From assembly GCF_003346865.1 (NCBI RefSeq), contig NZ_QDKL01000001.1, forward strand, positions 620,001-684,000: a DNA stretch of 64,000 nt, given 5' to 3'. Position 1 is the first letter of the stretch, and every line of letters starts with the position of its first letter. The notes below the pieces were generated by a model that did not search any database, was not told the DNA's origin, and worked only from the letters and a program-made list of their open reading frames with translations. Shown one piece after another: positions 44,615 through 53,442 of the stretch. The stretch is from Halobacteriovorax vibrionivorans. GTDB lineage: Bacteria > Bdellovibrionota > Bacteriovoracia > Bacteriovoracales > Bacteriovoracaceae. A program made the translations under genes and the position numbers.

Positions 44615-46333
44615 ACGAGAACCACTGGTGCAGAAGTCTTGAATATGTTTATTAGTTGAAGGAGTGCCACAACACAAAGAAGCACGAGTAAGATCAAATG
44701 AATTCTTATGAAGGAACTCTTTTGCACGCTCGAATAAAACTTCTTGATGAGTATTTAGATTAGATAAGTCTGAATAACATGTTTGAACGAGTTGTGCACG
44801 ACGTGCAGATTTCTTTTTTTCAAAGCATATCTTTTGAGGAGTACCATCATCTCCAAAATCAATCGACTTTATGATACTTGATAGACTTCTTCCACGATGC
44901 CTACCCCTTGAAGAAAATTCAACTGAATCAATGACTCCCTCATCGGACTTATTAAGCTTTAAGCTCTTACCATCGATTCCACTGATATCAACTGATCGAT
45001 CTTGAGAACATGAGATATTAGAATATCGATTTGTTTGTAGATCATCATAGATTGTTTCCACAACACGACACATATGTTCACCATTAGTTAGGGCCTGTTT
45101 TTGTCTTGGCCAATCTTCACCTAAGAAAGAAATGACTTTGGGGCTTAATGCCAAAAGAGGTTTACATTGTGGATCTTTGATCCAATCGTGGTAGCCAAGT
45201 GTTGCACAGGCCGTAGAGGGTGAGTACCCCATTAATTCGACTGCATTTGCTGCTTTTAAAAACTTTGTACTTGAAAGTATCTTCGACATAAGACCGAGGC
45301 CATCTCGTGTTTTATTCTTCACTTGACTTGCAATGGCACGAGAACTCAGCTTAGCTTTTGCTACGTTACTAGGTGTTATTTTATGGTAGTTTTCCTGTAT
45401 AAGGAGTCGTTTGTGAAGACGAGCCTTATCAAAAGCAGAGAGCGGGCGATACTCATGGCCTTTTGTAAATTCATTATAATTTTGTTCTAAAAACTTAGCA
45501 GCTAATCGATCTTTCTTATTCTTTAAAAAGAATTTACTATCACTTGCTTTAACTACTTTGCGTCCAAATTCTTCTTTTGTGACCGGACTCATTCCACGAT
45601 CAACAAAGTCTGCTATCTTTTCAATCTTTAGTATTAACTTTCGTTTTTTTAAAACATTCTGCTTTCTTTTGCCAGTAAGTCCTTCAAGAGAAAGTCCTGC
45701 TTTTTTAAATGCATCCTCTGTCCATTTTCCATCAACATCATTTAGAGAATCTACAATTTCTCTATTTAGTTTTCTTCCATAACCTTCTTCAAAAAGAACC
45801 TTATAAAATGGCCGTCCGTTATATTGACTTGAAGGTGTAACCTTAGCATTATCATGGGCCTCTAAAACGATTTTTAATGTCTCCTTATCAATTTCTTTAA
45901 AACGTTCTGGATATCGTTCAAGTAGCTTTACTCCCAAGTCCACAATTCTCTTCTTATGCTTGGACATATGCTCGTGAAAGTCGAGTGCATCATTTACATT
46001 AACACGTCCTGATAATCTTTGAGCGATGGCCTGTACATTTTGATATTGAGTTGAAAAGATCAGTGTATAAGGAATCTTTGCAGAAGTTTCACTTTGGGAG
46101 CAAACACCTATAGATAAGTCATTAGGTGATAAATCTTCATTCTCTTGAAAATTACTATCATCAAATAAGCTATGGCATTGAGCTAAATCATCTGAATTAG
46201 AACAAATAACTTGGGCCTTCAGATAATTAATCTTATCCCGAATTTCATTTGGACTATTAAGACAATGCTCTGATGCGTAAACTACTGAAAGTAATAAGCT
46301 CAGTAAAAGAATGTAGCTTTTTGTCTCCCTCAC
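44606..46333 (-). CDS. Secreted protein with HD-like domain
   Basis: 575 residues. GTG start with uncertain position (a purine-rich ribosome-site-like run lies inside the first codons). Signal peptide SYILLLSLLLSVVYA. Residues about 105-160 read DFHEHMSKHKKRIVDLGVK followed by LEAHDNAKV, the H...HD arrangement of HD phosphohydrolases, unusual in a secreted protein. The middle is helical and basic; the C-terminal third is cysteine-containing (CATLGYHDW, CSQDRSVDI, LCCGTPS). No family covers the whole. Confidence 0.7.
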   Translation of the reverse strand: MRETKSYILLLSLLLSVVYASEHCLNSPNEIRDKINYLKAQVICSNSDDLAQCHSLFDDSNFQENEDLSPNDLSIGVCSQSETSAKIPYTLIFSTQYQNVQAIAQRLSGRVNVNDALDFHEHMSKHKKRIVDLGVKLLERYPERFKEIDKETLKIVLEAHDNAKVTPSSQYNGRPFYKVLFEEGYGRKLNREIVDSLNDVDGKWTEDAFKKAGLSLEGLTGKRKQNVLKKRKLILKIEKIADFVDRGMSPVTKEEFGRKVVKASDSKFFLKNKKDRLAAKFLEQNYNEFTKGHEYRPLSAFDKARLHKRLLIQENYHKITPSNVAKAKLSSRAIASQVKNKTRDGLGLMSKILSSTKFLKAANAVELMGYSPSTACATLGYHDWIKDPQCKPLLALSPKVISFLGEDWPRQKQALTNGEHMCRVVETIYDDLQTNRYSNISCSQDRSVDISGIDGKSLKLNKSDEGVIDSVEFSSRGRHRGRSLSSIIKSIDFGDDGTPQKICFEKKKSARRAQLVQTCYSDLSNLNTHQEVLFERAKEFLHKNSFDLTRASLCCGTPSTNKHIQDFCTSGSRLQ

Positions 46334-46381
46334 TTAAAACTTATCGGCAGTATATAAACAAAGTTAAGTTACTGACTTATA

Positions 46382-46735
46382 TTAGGCAGCCTTTTTAATA
46401 AAGTCTTCACTATCTGGAATTTGAATACTTGAAACCTTCTTTTCCAATGATACGACTTTCGCTTTCGTATCATTTACACCTAGGATAAGGCTTTTAATAT
46501 CACCGATAGACTTATTTAAAATCGAGACTTGCCCTTGAAGCTGAGTTGAGACCAATGATGAATCTTGAGCAATACCAGTATTTGACTTTGAAAGAACATC
46601 GACATGTGAAAGCGCAGTTTGTAGCTGGTTGATTCCACTTGATTGCTCCTGTGTCGCCGATGAGATCTCACCTACAGAAGAAGAAACTTCAATAATGAAA
46701 GCATAATTACAGGCACTTACTAAATAAACTCTTCC
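46382..46735 (-). pseudogene. Methyl-accepting chemotaxis protein, C-terminal fragment
   Basis: A 117-codon open stretch, after an in-frame TAG at 46736-46738, encodes SSVGEISSATQEQSSGINQL, followed by the coiled helix of an MCP signalling domain and a natural stop (DFIKKAA). No start codon precedes the match and the hairpin tip is missing. It is a decayed or truncated chemoreceptor. The 150 bases to its right show nothing recognisable. Confidence 0.8.
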
Positions 46736-46888
46736 CTAATAAACAGAATATATTCGCGACTCATTTTCACAAACGACTTTTATAGACAACTTTGTAAGAG
46801 ATTGAATTAATTATGTAACAACTATTATTTATTAACATTAGCTAATTTGGAAAAACATCCATTCTGCCAACTCAGTTTTGCACGATCA

Positions 46889-47857
46889 CTAAAGTTCAAA
46901 TGATTTCAAAGCTTTTTGCGATAGATGGGATTGGCCATACTTGTCTATGATAAATCCAATAAATTTATGCTTATTGAGATAAAGAAGAGCATCCTTAACA
47001 CAAAGATTCATTAAAATAGTGGCGGTTGTATCAGATGAAATTGCATCATCAGCAATTACTGTAGTAGCAATAATTTCATCATTACTACATCCATTCTTAG
47101 GATTAATTATATGGTGGTCAGCTTGGTTCTTTTCATGTTCATTAAAATGAATATATCCACCTGAGGAAGCAACACTTCCTTTTGATAATTGAATTACGCC
47201 GATTGATTTTGAACTATCTTTAGACAAGGGATTACGAATTCCGATTCGCCATGGCCTTGGAGCACTATTATGTGAATGAACCCGAATATCACCAGAACCA
47301 TTTACATAGAAATTAATAATTCCTTCTTTTTTAAGAAATTCATAAACACAGTCTACGGCATAGCCTTTCCCAATACCGCCAAGCCCAATACGCATTTGTT
47401 CATGTGGTAGATAGATAGTCTTTGTTAGATGGTTTAATTTAATTTTTCGATAATCGATGTGTGCTTGAGCCTGTGTTCTCTCTAAAAAAGATAGAGTCCT
47501 TCCATCATTTTTTGCTTTTCTCCATATATGTCCCACACTTGCAAAAGAGATATCGAAAACACCTTTCGAAGCTTTTGATATTTGAAGGGATCTTTTTACT
47601 AGATTAAATATTTCATTATCAACCTTTACTGGTTTTATTCCAGCAAAATCATTAACCCTATTGAATGGACTGTCACAAAAGTCAGTTAACTTAGCTTGGA
47701 TGCGATGTACTTCCTCTTCAGCTTTTTTGAAGATGCTTATAACATCATGCTTAGATAAATGAGTTTGAGGAAAACAGAGTAATTGAAACTCGCCTCCCAT
47801 TGCTCTAAATTTATGCTCACAGCGAATGGTACTTTCCCCTTCAATTTTTAGTGACAC
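46889..47857 (-). CDS. apbE: FAD:protein FMN transferase (ApbE)
   Basis: 322 residues. Attaches FMN to Thr or Ser in target proteins outside the cytoplasm. Seen: AMGGEFQLLCFP, FDISFASVGHIWR, IGLGGIGKGYAVD, YVNGSGDIRVH, HHIINPKNG and SSDTTATILM with the metal-binding Asp and Thr. No evident signal peptide, which is unusual for ApbE since most are exported. GTG start overlaps the upstream TAG. Last gene of the DUF4266 operon. No FMN target (NqrB/C, RnfG, FMN-binding) is in the window. Confidence 0.93.
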   Translation of the reverse strand: MSLKIEGESTIRCEHKFRAMGGEFQLLCFPQTHLSKHDVISIFKKAEEEVHRIQAKLTDFCDSPFNRVNDFAGIKPVKVDNEIFNLVKRSLQISKASKGVFDISFASVGHIWRKAKNDGRTLSFLERTQAQAHIDYRKIKLNHLTKTIYLPHEQMRIGLGGIGKGYAVDCVYEFLKKEGIINFYVNGSGDIRVHSHNSAPRPWRIGIRNPLSKDSSKSIGVIQLSKGSVASSGGYIHFNEHEKNQADHHIINPKNGCSNDEIIATTVIADDAISSDTTATILMNLCVKDALLYLNKHKFIGFIIDKYGQSHLSQKALKSFEL

Positions 47858-48294
47858 TATAAATCCTTGGGTGGCTTATCTGAGCTATAAAGTATAATCA
47901 TATTATTATCAATCACAATAGAACGTGGAAGCTCTGTTACATTTAACATCTTTGAAGTAGTGCGATCGCGATCTTCAAGAATCAAAAAAGAGAATTGATA
48001 TTTTTTCATAAATTTCTTTATTTTCTTTTTCTTCTCTCCTGCATTAACTGCAACAAAGAGGATACCTTTAGACTCGTATTTTTTCTTTAAGGCCTCGAGT
48101 TCATCTAATTCTTGGATACACGCCGTACACCATGAAGCCCAAAAGTTTAGATAAATCTTTTTATATTTCTTAGTTGCAGACTTTAGTTGAAAACTTTCTT
48201 TCTTGTCATATATAGGAAGAGTAAAATCCTTAATGGTTTGCGCATTGATATTTAATGAAAGTAAAAAAGTAATTAAAAGTAGTATCTTTTTCAT
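47857..48294 (-). CDS. TlpA/ResA-type exported thiol-disulfide protein
   Basis: About 145 residues from the ATG at 48294. Signal peptide MKKILLLITFLLSLNINAQ. Thioredoxin fold with active site NFWASWCTACIQEL (C-T-A-C) and cis-Pro in TELPRSIVIDN. Reduces periplasmic disulfides, typically in cytochrome or cofactor maturation. Coupled to apbE. Context suggests it keeps the cysteines of the DUF4266 lipoprotein reduced, as inference. Confidence 0.9.
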   Translation of the reverse strand: MKKILLLITFLLSLNINAQTIKDFTLPIYDKKESFQLKSATKKYKKIYLNFWASWCTACIQELDELEALKKKYESKGILFVAVNAGEKKKKIKKFMKKYQFSFLILEDRDRTTSKMLNVTELPRSIVIDNNMIILYSSDKPPKDL

Positions 48295-48301
48295 AAAAAA
48301 C

Positions 48302-49465
48302 CTAGAATTGAAATCCGATTGATGACTGAATATATGCATAGATCAGTCCATTTGAGCGTTTAGCAGCAGTTATACCATTATTCCAAACCATTTCTTCAAA
48401 GTCGATTCCATAGATTGTCTGGGTATCATAATGACTTGTTAACATAGTAGACAATTCGTATGACGAAAAGTCCTCAAGGTCCGAATCACTTGTCATAAAT
48501 TCCTTAGCAGTATCAAATGAGTCAGCATAATACTCAACACTTGATTGATTGTGAAAGCGAAGAGCAACTTCAAAAAAGTCTTCATCATCATTTATTTCTT
48601 TTAGAAATGCTAAACGAATAGTATGGGCATCCAGATCCCATTGATCAAAGTAATAACGATAGGAAAGATTCATGGCCATTGTATCGTCAAAGCCGTGTAC
48701 CCATTTTGAAGATAGTGCATAACGATTCCTTGTTTCAGGAAGAACTTCAGCTTGTCGAACACCTCCAACAAGAACGGAACTAGCAGTAGATTCAAGATTT
48801 TTATTTGCATTCACATATGTAAGGCCAGCTTGAACAATATCTTTACGTGTAATGATTTGTGAAGCTGTTAAACTTGCAGCAAAAATATCACGTGGTAAAA
48901 ATTCAGATATCTTAGCTGTTGGAGGATTACTTAAGTCTTCAAACAACATGACCTCATCCTTGTAATATTGAAGACTAAGGCCAATCGTGAAGTTATCCTT
49001 TGCCATTGATCGTTGGATTCCTATCGAGCCATTAAAAGAGCGATAGTCATATTCTGAAGAAAACCCGACTCCACCACTTAATTCCCAATCACCCATTTCC
49101 TTTCTAACGCCTAAATTTCCAGAGATTCGTGACTGCTCCTTTCTACCTGGGCCACTGGCACCTGTGGCACCATCAAGCTTAGTATCAGATGCTGCTGTCC
49201 AAAAATCGAAAACAAAATGTGCATTTATCGCTGTATCTTCAGTTATTTGATGTTCAACAAATAACATAGGCTCGACAACATTTGCCTCTTCTTTTCCTGA
49301 ATTATCAAAGACCTGATTACCATCATCACTATTTTGATGATAGACATTAAAAAGAAGTTTAAACTTTGTTTTTCCTTCTTCTAACATTTCCGCAAAAGAG
49401 CTGCGTATAGAAACGAGCAACAGGAGTAGAGTGAAGAGTGTTTTTTTAAATTTAGTTACAACCAC
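48302..49465 (-). CDS. DUF3570-family outer-membrane barrel protein
   Basis: About 388 residues from a GTG at 49465 placed after GGAGG; the open frame upstream lies inside the DUF4266 gene and is not used. Signal peptide KKTLFTLLLLLVSIRSSFA. Beta-rich: INAHFVFDFWTAASDTKLDGATGASGP is the family hallmark near the N-terminus, followed by about fourteen amphipathic strands, ending YIQSSIGFQF with terminal Phe. The start overlaps the DUF4266 stop by 14 bases. Confidence 0.85.
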   Translation of the reverse strand: MVVTKFKKTLFTLLLLLVSIRSSFAEMLEEGKTKFKLLFNVYHQNSDDGNQVFDNSGKEEANVVEPMLFVEHQITEDTAINAHFVFDFWTAASDTKLDGATGASGPGRKEQSRISGNLGVRKEMGDWELSGGVGFSSEYDYRSFNGSIGIQRSMAKDNFTIGLSLQYYKDEVMLFEDLSNPPTAKISEFLPRDIFAASLTASQIITRKDIVQAGLTYVNANKNLESTASSVLVGGVRQAEVLPETRNRYALSSKWVHGFDDTMAMNLSYRYYFDQWDLDAHTIRLAFLKEINDDEDFFEVALRFHNQSSVEYYADSFDTAKEFMTSDSDLEDFSSYELSTMLTSHYDTQTIYGIDFEEMVWNNGITAAKRSNGLIYAYIQSSIGFQF

Positions 49466-49655
49466 AACCACCTCCAACAGCAGAACTTCCACCAACAGCA
49501 CCTTCTCTAAATGCACGTACTTCATTCTGGAAAACACTTTCTTCAGGGTGAGGATCTAATTGCATAATTTTCTTTGATAAGAGGCCTCGATCAATTTGAT
49601 CGACATTTGCACATGATGCTAGAAAGAGCATCATGAAGACATAATATAATTTCAT
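49452..49655 (-). CDS. DUF4266 small lipoprotein
   Basis: 67 residues. Lipobox LFLASCANVD, then KKIMQLDPHPEESVFQNEVR and FREGAVGGSSAVGGGCGCN, the family's conserved pattern with the invariant C-terminal GGGCGCN. The tail with two cysteines could bind metal or be modified. The sequence encoding the Gly-Gly tail also contains the ribosome site for the DUF3570 gene. Confidence 0.9.
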   Translation of the reverse strand: MKLYYVFMMLFLASCANVDQIDRGLLSKKIMQLDPHPEESVFQNEVRAFREGAVGGSSAVGGGCGCN

Positions 49656-49755
49656 AACTAATCCTTGTTAAAATTATATTTTAAATCTCTAACTAGATTG
49701 ACGGCAACAAATACTATTGTTTGCCATTAGCAACATATGTTTACATATTCATATA

Positions 49756-51102
49756 TTACTTTGGTGTTAATGGACAAAGGGCATCCACAATAAGTGTCGG
49801 CGTTTTAGTAAACTCATCAAACCAAATACACTCTTTAAAGTCCTGATAATGATTCGTATAGAAAGTTTGTCCTATTAACCTTTTATGACATGTTGCAATT
49901 GATCCGTCAGAGCTAGACTCTAGATTTTTTAATTTCTCCTTGAGTTGATTTAGAGTTTCTTCTGATAGTAATTGATGTATCTGACTTAGTGGTACTCCTG
50001 GACCTTTTGGATTCAAGTGATTTACGAAGAGTTGCTTCTCATTTTGTCGATTAAGAGGATAGTCTCTTAGCATCTGTTTTCGACAAACCTCAAAGCGATC
50101 GACGTAATCAGCTTCAGTAGCAAAGGCATCCCCCATTAATCGTGCAAGTTCAATATTTTGATAAAAATTAAACCACTGTCTTCTTCCTGGTTCAGTAGGA
50201 AGTTTGGTATTTCGCTTTAAGAAATCATAGAAGTAATTCTGGAACTCATAATTATATCCCCAAGGTGTATACTCTAGGGCCATATATAATCCAGAATCAG
50301 AAGAGAGCATCGCCGACTTAATTTGAGTAATTAACTTTCTAAATTGTTCAATATCTCTTAAATTTTGAATTGGTATTGTTAACGGGTTCATGCCTCGAAA
50401 CTCAGCGTAGAGAGTTACAGCACGATTGGCCAGTTCACGATTAAGTTGTGCGCGGATTTTTGGCTCTATCGTTGAATCAAATAGACGAATATAAGTTTCA
50501 ACAAGAGAGATAAAGCCTGCATCATTACCATCAGCATCTCGATTAAACACAAGTGTAAACCACGCACCTGCATACTTATCAAACGAGCTCACATAACCAC
50601 TGGCACATAATTCTCCAAATGTGAAAAAGTCACCTGCCAGAAGCAATGCTCCATAGCGATCTTGTATTTTCACATAGTCAGTATCACGCTCTCTTGCAAA
50701 AGTTGTTTTGTGAACTGCTATTTGAAATGCACTTTGGGTTTGTTGGTTTTGTTTATTTAAAATATCGTCGACATGGCTATTATAAACATTATTATAATAC
50801 TTACTAAAAAAAGGGTTAAAGATATTTGTACCCACAACTTTTTGTTTAAACTCTAATTGAATATTAGATTGTTGAGTACCGACAAACTTATCTAACTCAA
50901 AGCAGGTATTTGATCTTTTAAACAACTTTCTTGAAAACCCATCAAGAAGCTTCATGTGCCCTTCAATTTGAGTAACTCTTGGATCATCAATATAAAGGGA
51001 TGAATGAAAATTCTCTTCATTGATTTTATTATCATGTAGTGGCAGGGCCCATGAATAGGCCCCACCAAAAATTAGAATAAATATTAAGATTTTATTTTTC
51101 AT
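49756..51102 (-). CDS. Secreted MACPF-like protein (second of tandem pair)
   Basis: 448 residues. Signal peptide MKNKILIFILIFGGAYSWA. Residues 152-182 (LLLAGDFFTFGELCASGYVSS region) correspond to the MACPF signature block in which a helix leads into (F/Y)G-T-H-(F/Y). Later ALEYTPWGYNYEFQNYF aligns with EVAPWIENTQFQ of the neighbour, so the two are paralogues. Six cysteines in the mature part. Divergent from textbook MACPF, without the GTHF core. Ends three bases before the partner begins reading. Confidence 0.6.
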   Translation of the reverse strand: MKNKILIFILIFGGAYSWALPLHDNKINEENFHSSLYIDDPRVTQIEGHMKLLDGFSRKLFKRSNTCFELDKFVGTQQSNIQLEFKQKVVGTNIFNPFFSKYYNNVYNSHVDDILNKQNQQTQSAFQIAVHKTTFARERDTDYVKIQDRYGALLLAGDFFTFGELCASGYVSSFDKYAGAWFTLVFNRDADGNDAGFISLVETYIRLFDSTIEPKIRAQLNRELANRAVTLYAEFRGMNPLTIPIQNLRDIEQFRKLITQIKSAMLSSDSGLYMALEYTPWGYNYEFQNYFYDFLKRNTKLPTEPGRRQWFNFYQNIELARLMGDAFATEADYVDRFEVCRKQMLRDYPLNRQNEKQLFVNHLNPKGPGVPLSQIHQLLSEETLNQLKEKLKNLESSSDGSIATCHKRLIGQTFYTNHYQDFKECIWFDEFTKTPTLIVDALCPLTPK

Positions 51103-51104
51103 AA

Positions 51105-52490
51105 TTATGCATCATCTGGAATAACAACTCTTGAAAGCTCTGGCATACAGTAACTATCAAGAAGTGGTGAAACTGGTACACTCGTCGTACGGGCATCTAA
51201 ACATACTGGAATATTTCTATAATGTACTTTATCAATGCCTTGCTCATGAATTTGTTTAATACATGCCAATGCTCCTGTTTCAGGATCTGGTGTTGGTTCT
51301 GCTTGGCCATAATTAAATTGATAATTGGCCGCAAGATACTCTTCAACTTTTTCTTGAGAGAGAACTGAATCAAATGCAGCAAGAGAGATCTCAGAGTTTT
51401 GATTATTTGGTTTTGTTAAATCAGAAAAATAAGTATTTTCCGGCTCATAACCACCATTAAAATCATCATCAACATTTAAATATTCATCTTCTAAAATACG
51501 ACGACAATTACTGGCCTTAAAGTATTGATCAATTTGAGCGCGATCAATACGATCTAATTCACTGATAATTTCAGCATTAGCTTCTAAATTCTTCTTCTTT
51601 TCAAATAGAAGTTTACCTTCATCATCTTCAAGCTCTAACAGGTCTTGAAATTGTGTGTTCTCAATCCAAGGTGCAACTTCCATAGTTGTCACTCGACCTG
51701 CATTTGGATCCTGCATCGTTTTAACAACAGCTTGAACTGACTTTTTGAAACTATCAATATCTGTAGGAATAATATCAGCGATCTCACCTTTACCTAAACC
51801 ATAGGCCCAAATATTGATTTCTAATCTTTTTGATTGAGTCTCTTCTCTAAATTCACTTGAAATTGTCGTATCAGATGAGCCACCAGAGAAGAATCCACGC
51901 ATCTTAGCTTTAAGTTGTAATTCAAAATTTACATCTCGCTCACTAGAAGTTGTGCGATAACGAAGTAAACCTAAGAAACTCGAATGACGACCAATCGATC
52001 GAACATAATAAGGGCCGCAAGAGTCAAAGAAACCGACAACATCACCTTTTGCCAATAAGCTTTTTGCACTTTCACTTAGCTGACTTTCTCCTTCTGAAAG
52101 AGAATGGTAATAGCTATCAACATCAATATCAGCAAAGATATAATGATAATGATAAGTATTTTCTCCAGAAACTTCCGTAAAGAGATTAACGTTTGTTTTT
52201 AAGAATAAGAATTTAAAGGTATTCTTTGTTTCAAAAGATTTTGTATACTGACTTTCCCAGTCCTGTTCAATTTCTAAGTAACGATATTTTAAGTCATATG
52301 ATGGTTGAGTAGTTTTGACTTGCCCCATACAAGTACTTTGATACGTATTTGTTGCAATGGAATATCCCCTTCCCAAAACAGGGGAAATACCCAAGTCATT
52401 TAATCGATTATCTCGAATAACTCGCGATGAAGCAAAAACACTACTCGATAATATCGACAGTGTAACTGCCGCCCTCATTAAATTTTTCAC
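51105..52490 (-). CDS. Secreted MACPF-like protein (first of tandem pair)
   Basis: 461 residues. Signal peptide LMRAAVTLSILSSSVFA. N-terminal LGRGYSIATNTYQSTC resembles the opening strand of MACPF domains; residues 136-172 (QLSESAKSLLAKGDVVGFF, then CGPYYVRSIGR) match the helix plus [FY]GTH[FY] signature in variant form (CGPYY). Then the strand MRGFFSGGSS, and TTMEVAPWIENTQFQ. Pore-forming or adhesive role would fit a predator, but is inference. Two bases separate it from the second paralogue; one operon. Confidence 0.6.
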   Translation of the reverse strand: MKNLMRAAVTLSILSSSVFASSRVIRDNRLNDLGISPVLGRGYSIATNTYQSTCMGQVKTTQPSYDLKYRYLEIEQDWESQYTKSFETKNTFKFLFLKTNVNLFTEVSGENTYHYHYIFADIDVDSYYHSLSEGESQLSESAKSLLAKGDVVGFFDSCGPYYVRSIGRHSSFLGLLRYRTTSSERDVNFELQLKAKMRGFFSGGSSDTTISSEFREETQSKRLEINIWAYGLGKGEIADIIPTDIDSFKKSVQAVVKTMQDPNAGRVTTMEVAPWIENTQFQDLLELEDDEGKLLFEKKKNLEANAEIISELDRIDRAQIDQYFKASNCRRILEDEYLNVDDDFNGGYEPENTYFSDLTKPNNQNSEISLAAFDSVLSQEKVEEYLAANYQFNYGQAEPTPDPETGALACIKQIHEQGIDKVHYRNIPVCLDARTTSVPVSPLLDSYCMPELSRVVIPDDA

Positions 52491-52661
52491 ATATCCTCCT
52501 ATGATAATGTTTCAAACCCTCTAAATAAAATATGATTAATAAAAAGATATGTAGGTAACTAAGTCAATTTAAGCTCTAGTAAATTCAAGCAAATAAAAAC
52601 TAAAGGATGATCAAAATTACCGCTAACATTAACGACGCTTAGAATATGAGATAATTTTAGA

Positions 52662-53234
52662 ATGAAAAATATCTTACGTTTTGCTTCATTTATCTTAATT
52701 ATCTCCTCTTCAACTAGTGCATTGGCCTATGGGAATATCTCAAAAGGAAATCTCACAATTGAGCCAATAGTCGGATACGAAAGAGTCCAGTCGATTCTTC
52801 CAACGCCTCATACATCAAATCGATTGTTTTACGGTGCTCGTGCTAATTGGGGGCCACAGTATTTGTCCCTAGAAGCAGAAGTTACTCAATCAAAAGAAGA
52901 TGAGACTTATAATTCTGGTACCGTCGAAATGGCCGAGACATCAACAAATTACAAACTTGGTTTAAGAAGTGCATACAATATTGGCTCTTCACTACGCTGG
53001 TATTTGCGTGCAGGTGCTAGTGCTCGTGAAAGTAAGTACGAAAGAACAGAGGCAGGAGTTACCACAACCCAAGAGCCTGCGACATACGTTTCACCTTATG
53101 CAGGAAGTGGCCTAAGTATAAATATGCTTGGAGTATTCTCTCTTAATGCAGGTATTACAGCTGTTTTCACAAATCATCGTGAAATAGAAGAGCCGGAATA
53201 TCAATCATCTCTTGGTTTCTCAATTAGAATATAG
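52662..53234 (+). CDS. Putative outer-membrane beta-barrel protein
   Basis: 190 residues, signal peptide MKNILRFASFILIISSSTSALA. About eight strands (FYGARANWGPQYLSLEAEV, YKLGLRSAYNIG, LRWYLRAGASAR, INMLGVFSLNAGITAVF) and a terminal SSLGFSIRI. OmpW/OprF-like small barrel. No function known. Followed by a terminator. Confidence 0.75.
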   Translation: MKNILRFASFILIISSSTSALAYGNISKGNLTIEPIVGYERVQSILPTPHTSNRLFYGARANWGPQYLSLEAEVTQSKEDETYNSGTVEMAETSTNYKLGLRSAYNIGSSLRWYLRAGASARESKYERTEAGVTTTQEPATYVSPYAGSGLSINMLGVFSLNAGITAVFTNHREIEEPEYQSSLGFSIRI

Positions 53235-53237
53235 AAT

Positions 53238-53273
53238 AAAAAAGGCCCTTACCGAAGTGTAAGGGCCTCTTTT
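53238..53273 (+). terminator. Rho-independent terminator
   Basis: AAAAAAGGCCCTTAC-CGAAGT-GTAAGGGCC with TCTTTT after, downstream of the barrel gene. Confidence 0.9.
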
Positions 53274-53275
53274 CA

Positions 53276-53330
53276 TGCTCGCAGCAAGAGCTACAAGCTG
53301 AGCAGAGCAACCGAGTGAAGCTCTACCATC
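53276..53330. repeat. GC-rich hairpin element D (weak)
   Basis: GC-richer stretch with CTCGCAGCAAGAGCT and CCGAGTGAAGCTCT, whose GAGCT/AGCTC arms pair. It shares the CGAGTGAA motif with element B and sits directly after a terminator like the others. Confidence 0.35.
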
Positions 53331-53442
53331 TTTAATATACCATCAAAACATGTTCACCAGAGTTAAGATTTCCTAAATTTGCTCTATTGTTTAGACCACC
53401 AATTTTCTATAAAATATAAAGGCCAATCAATAGGAGGATTTG

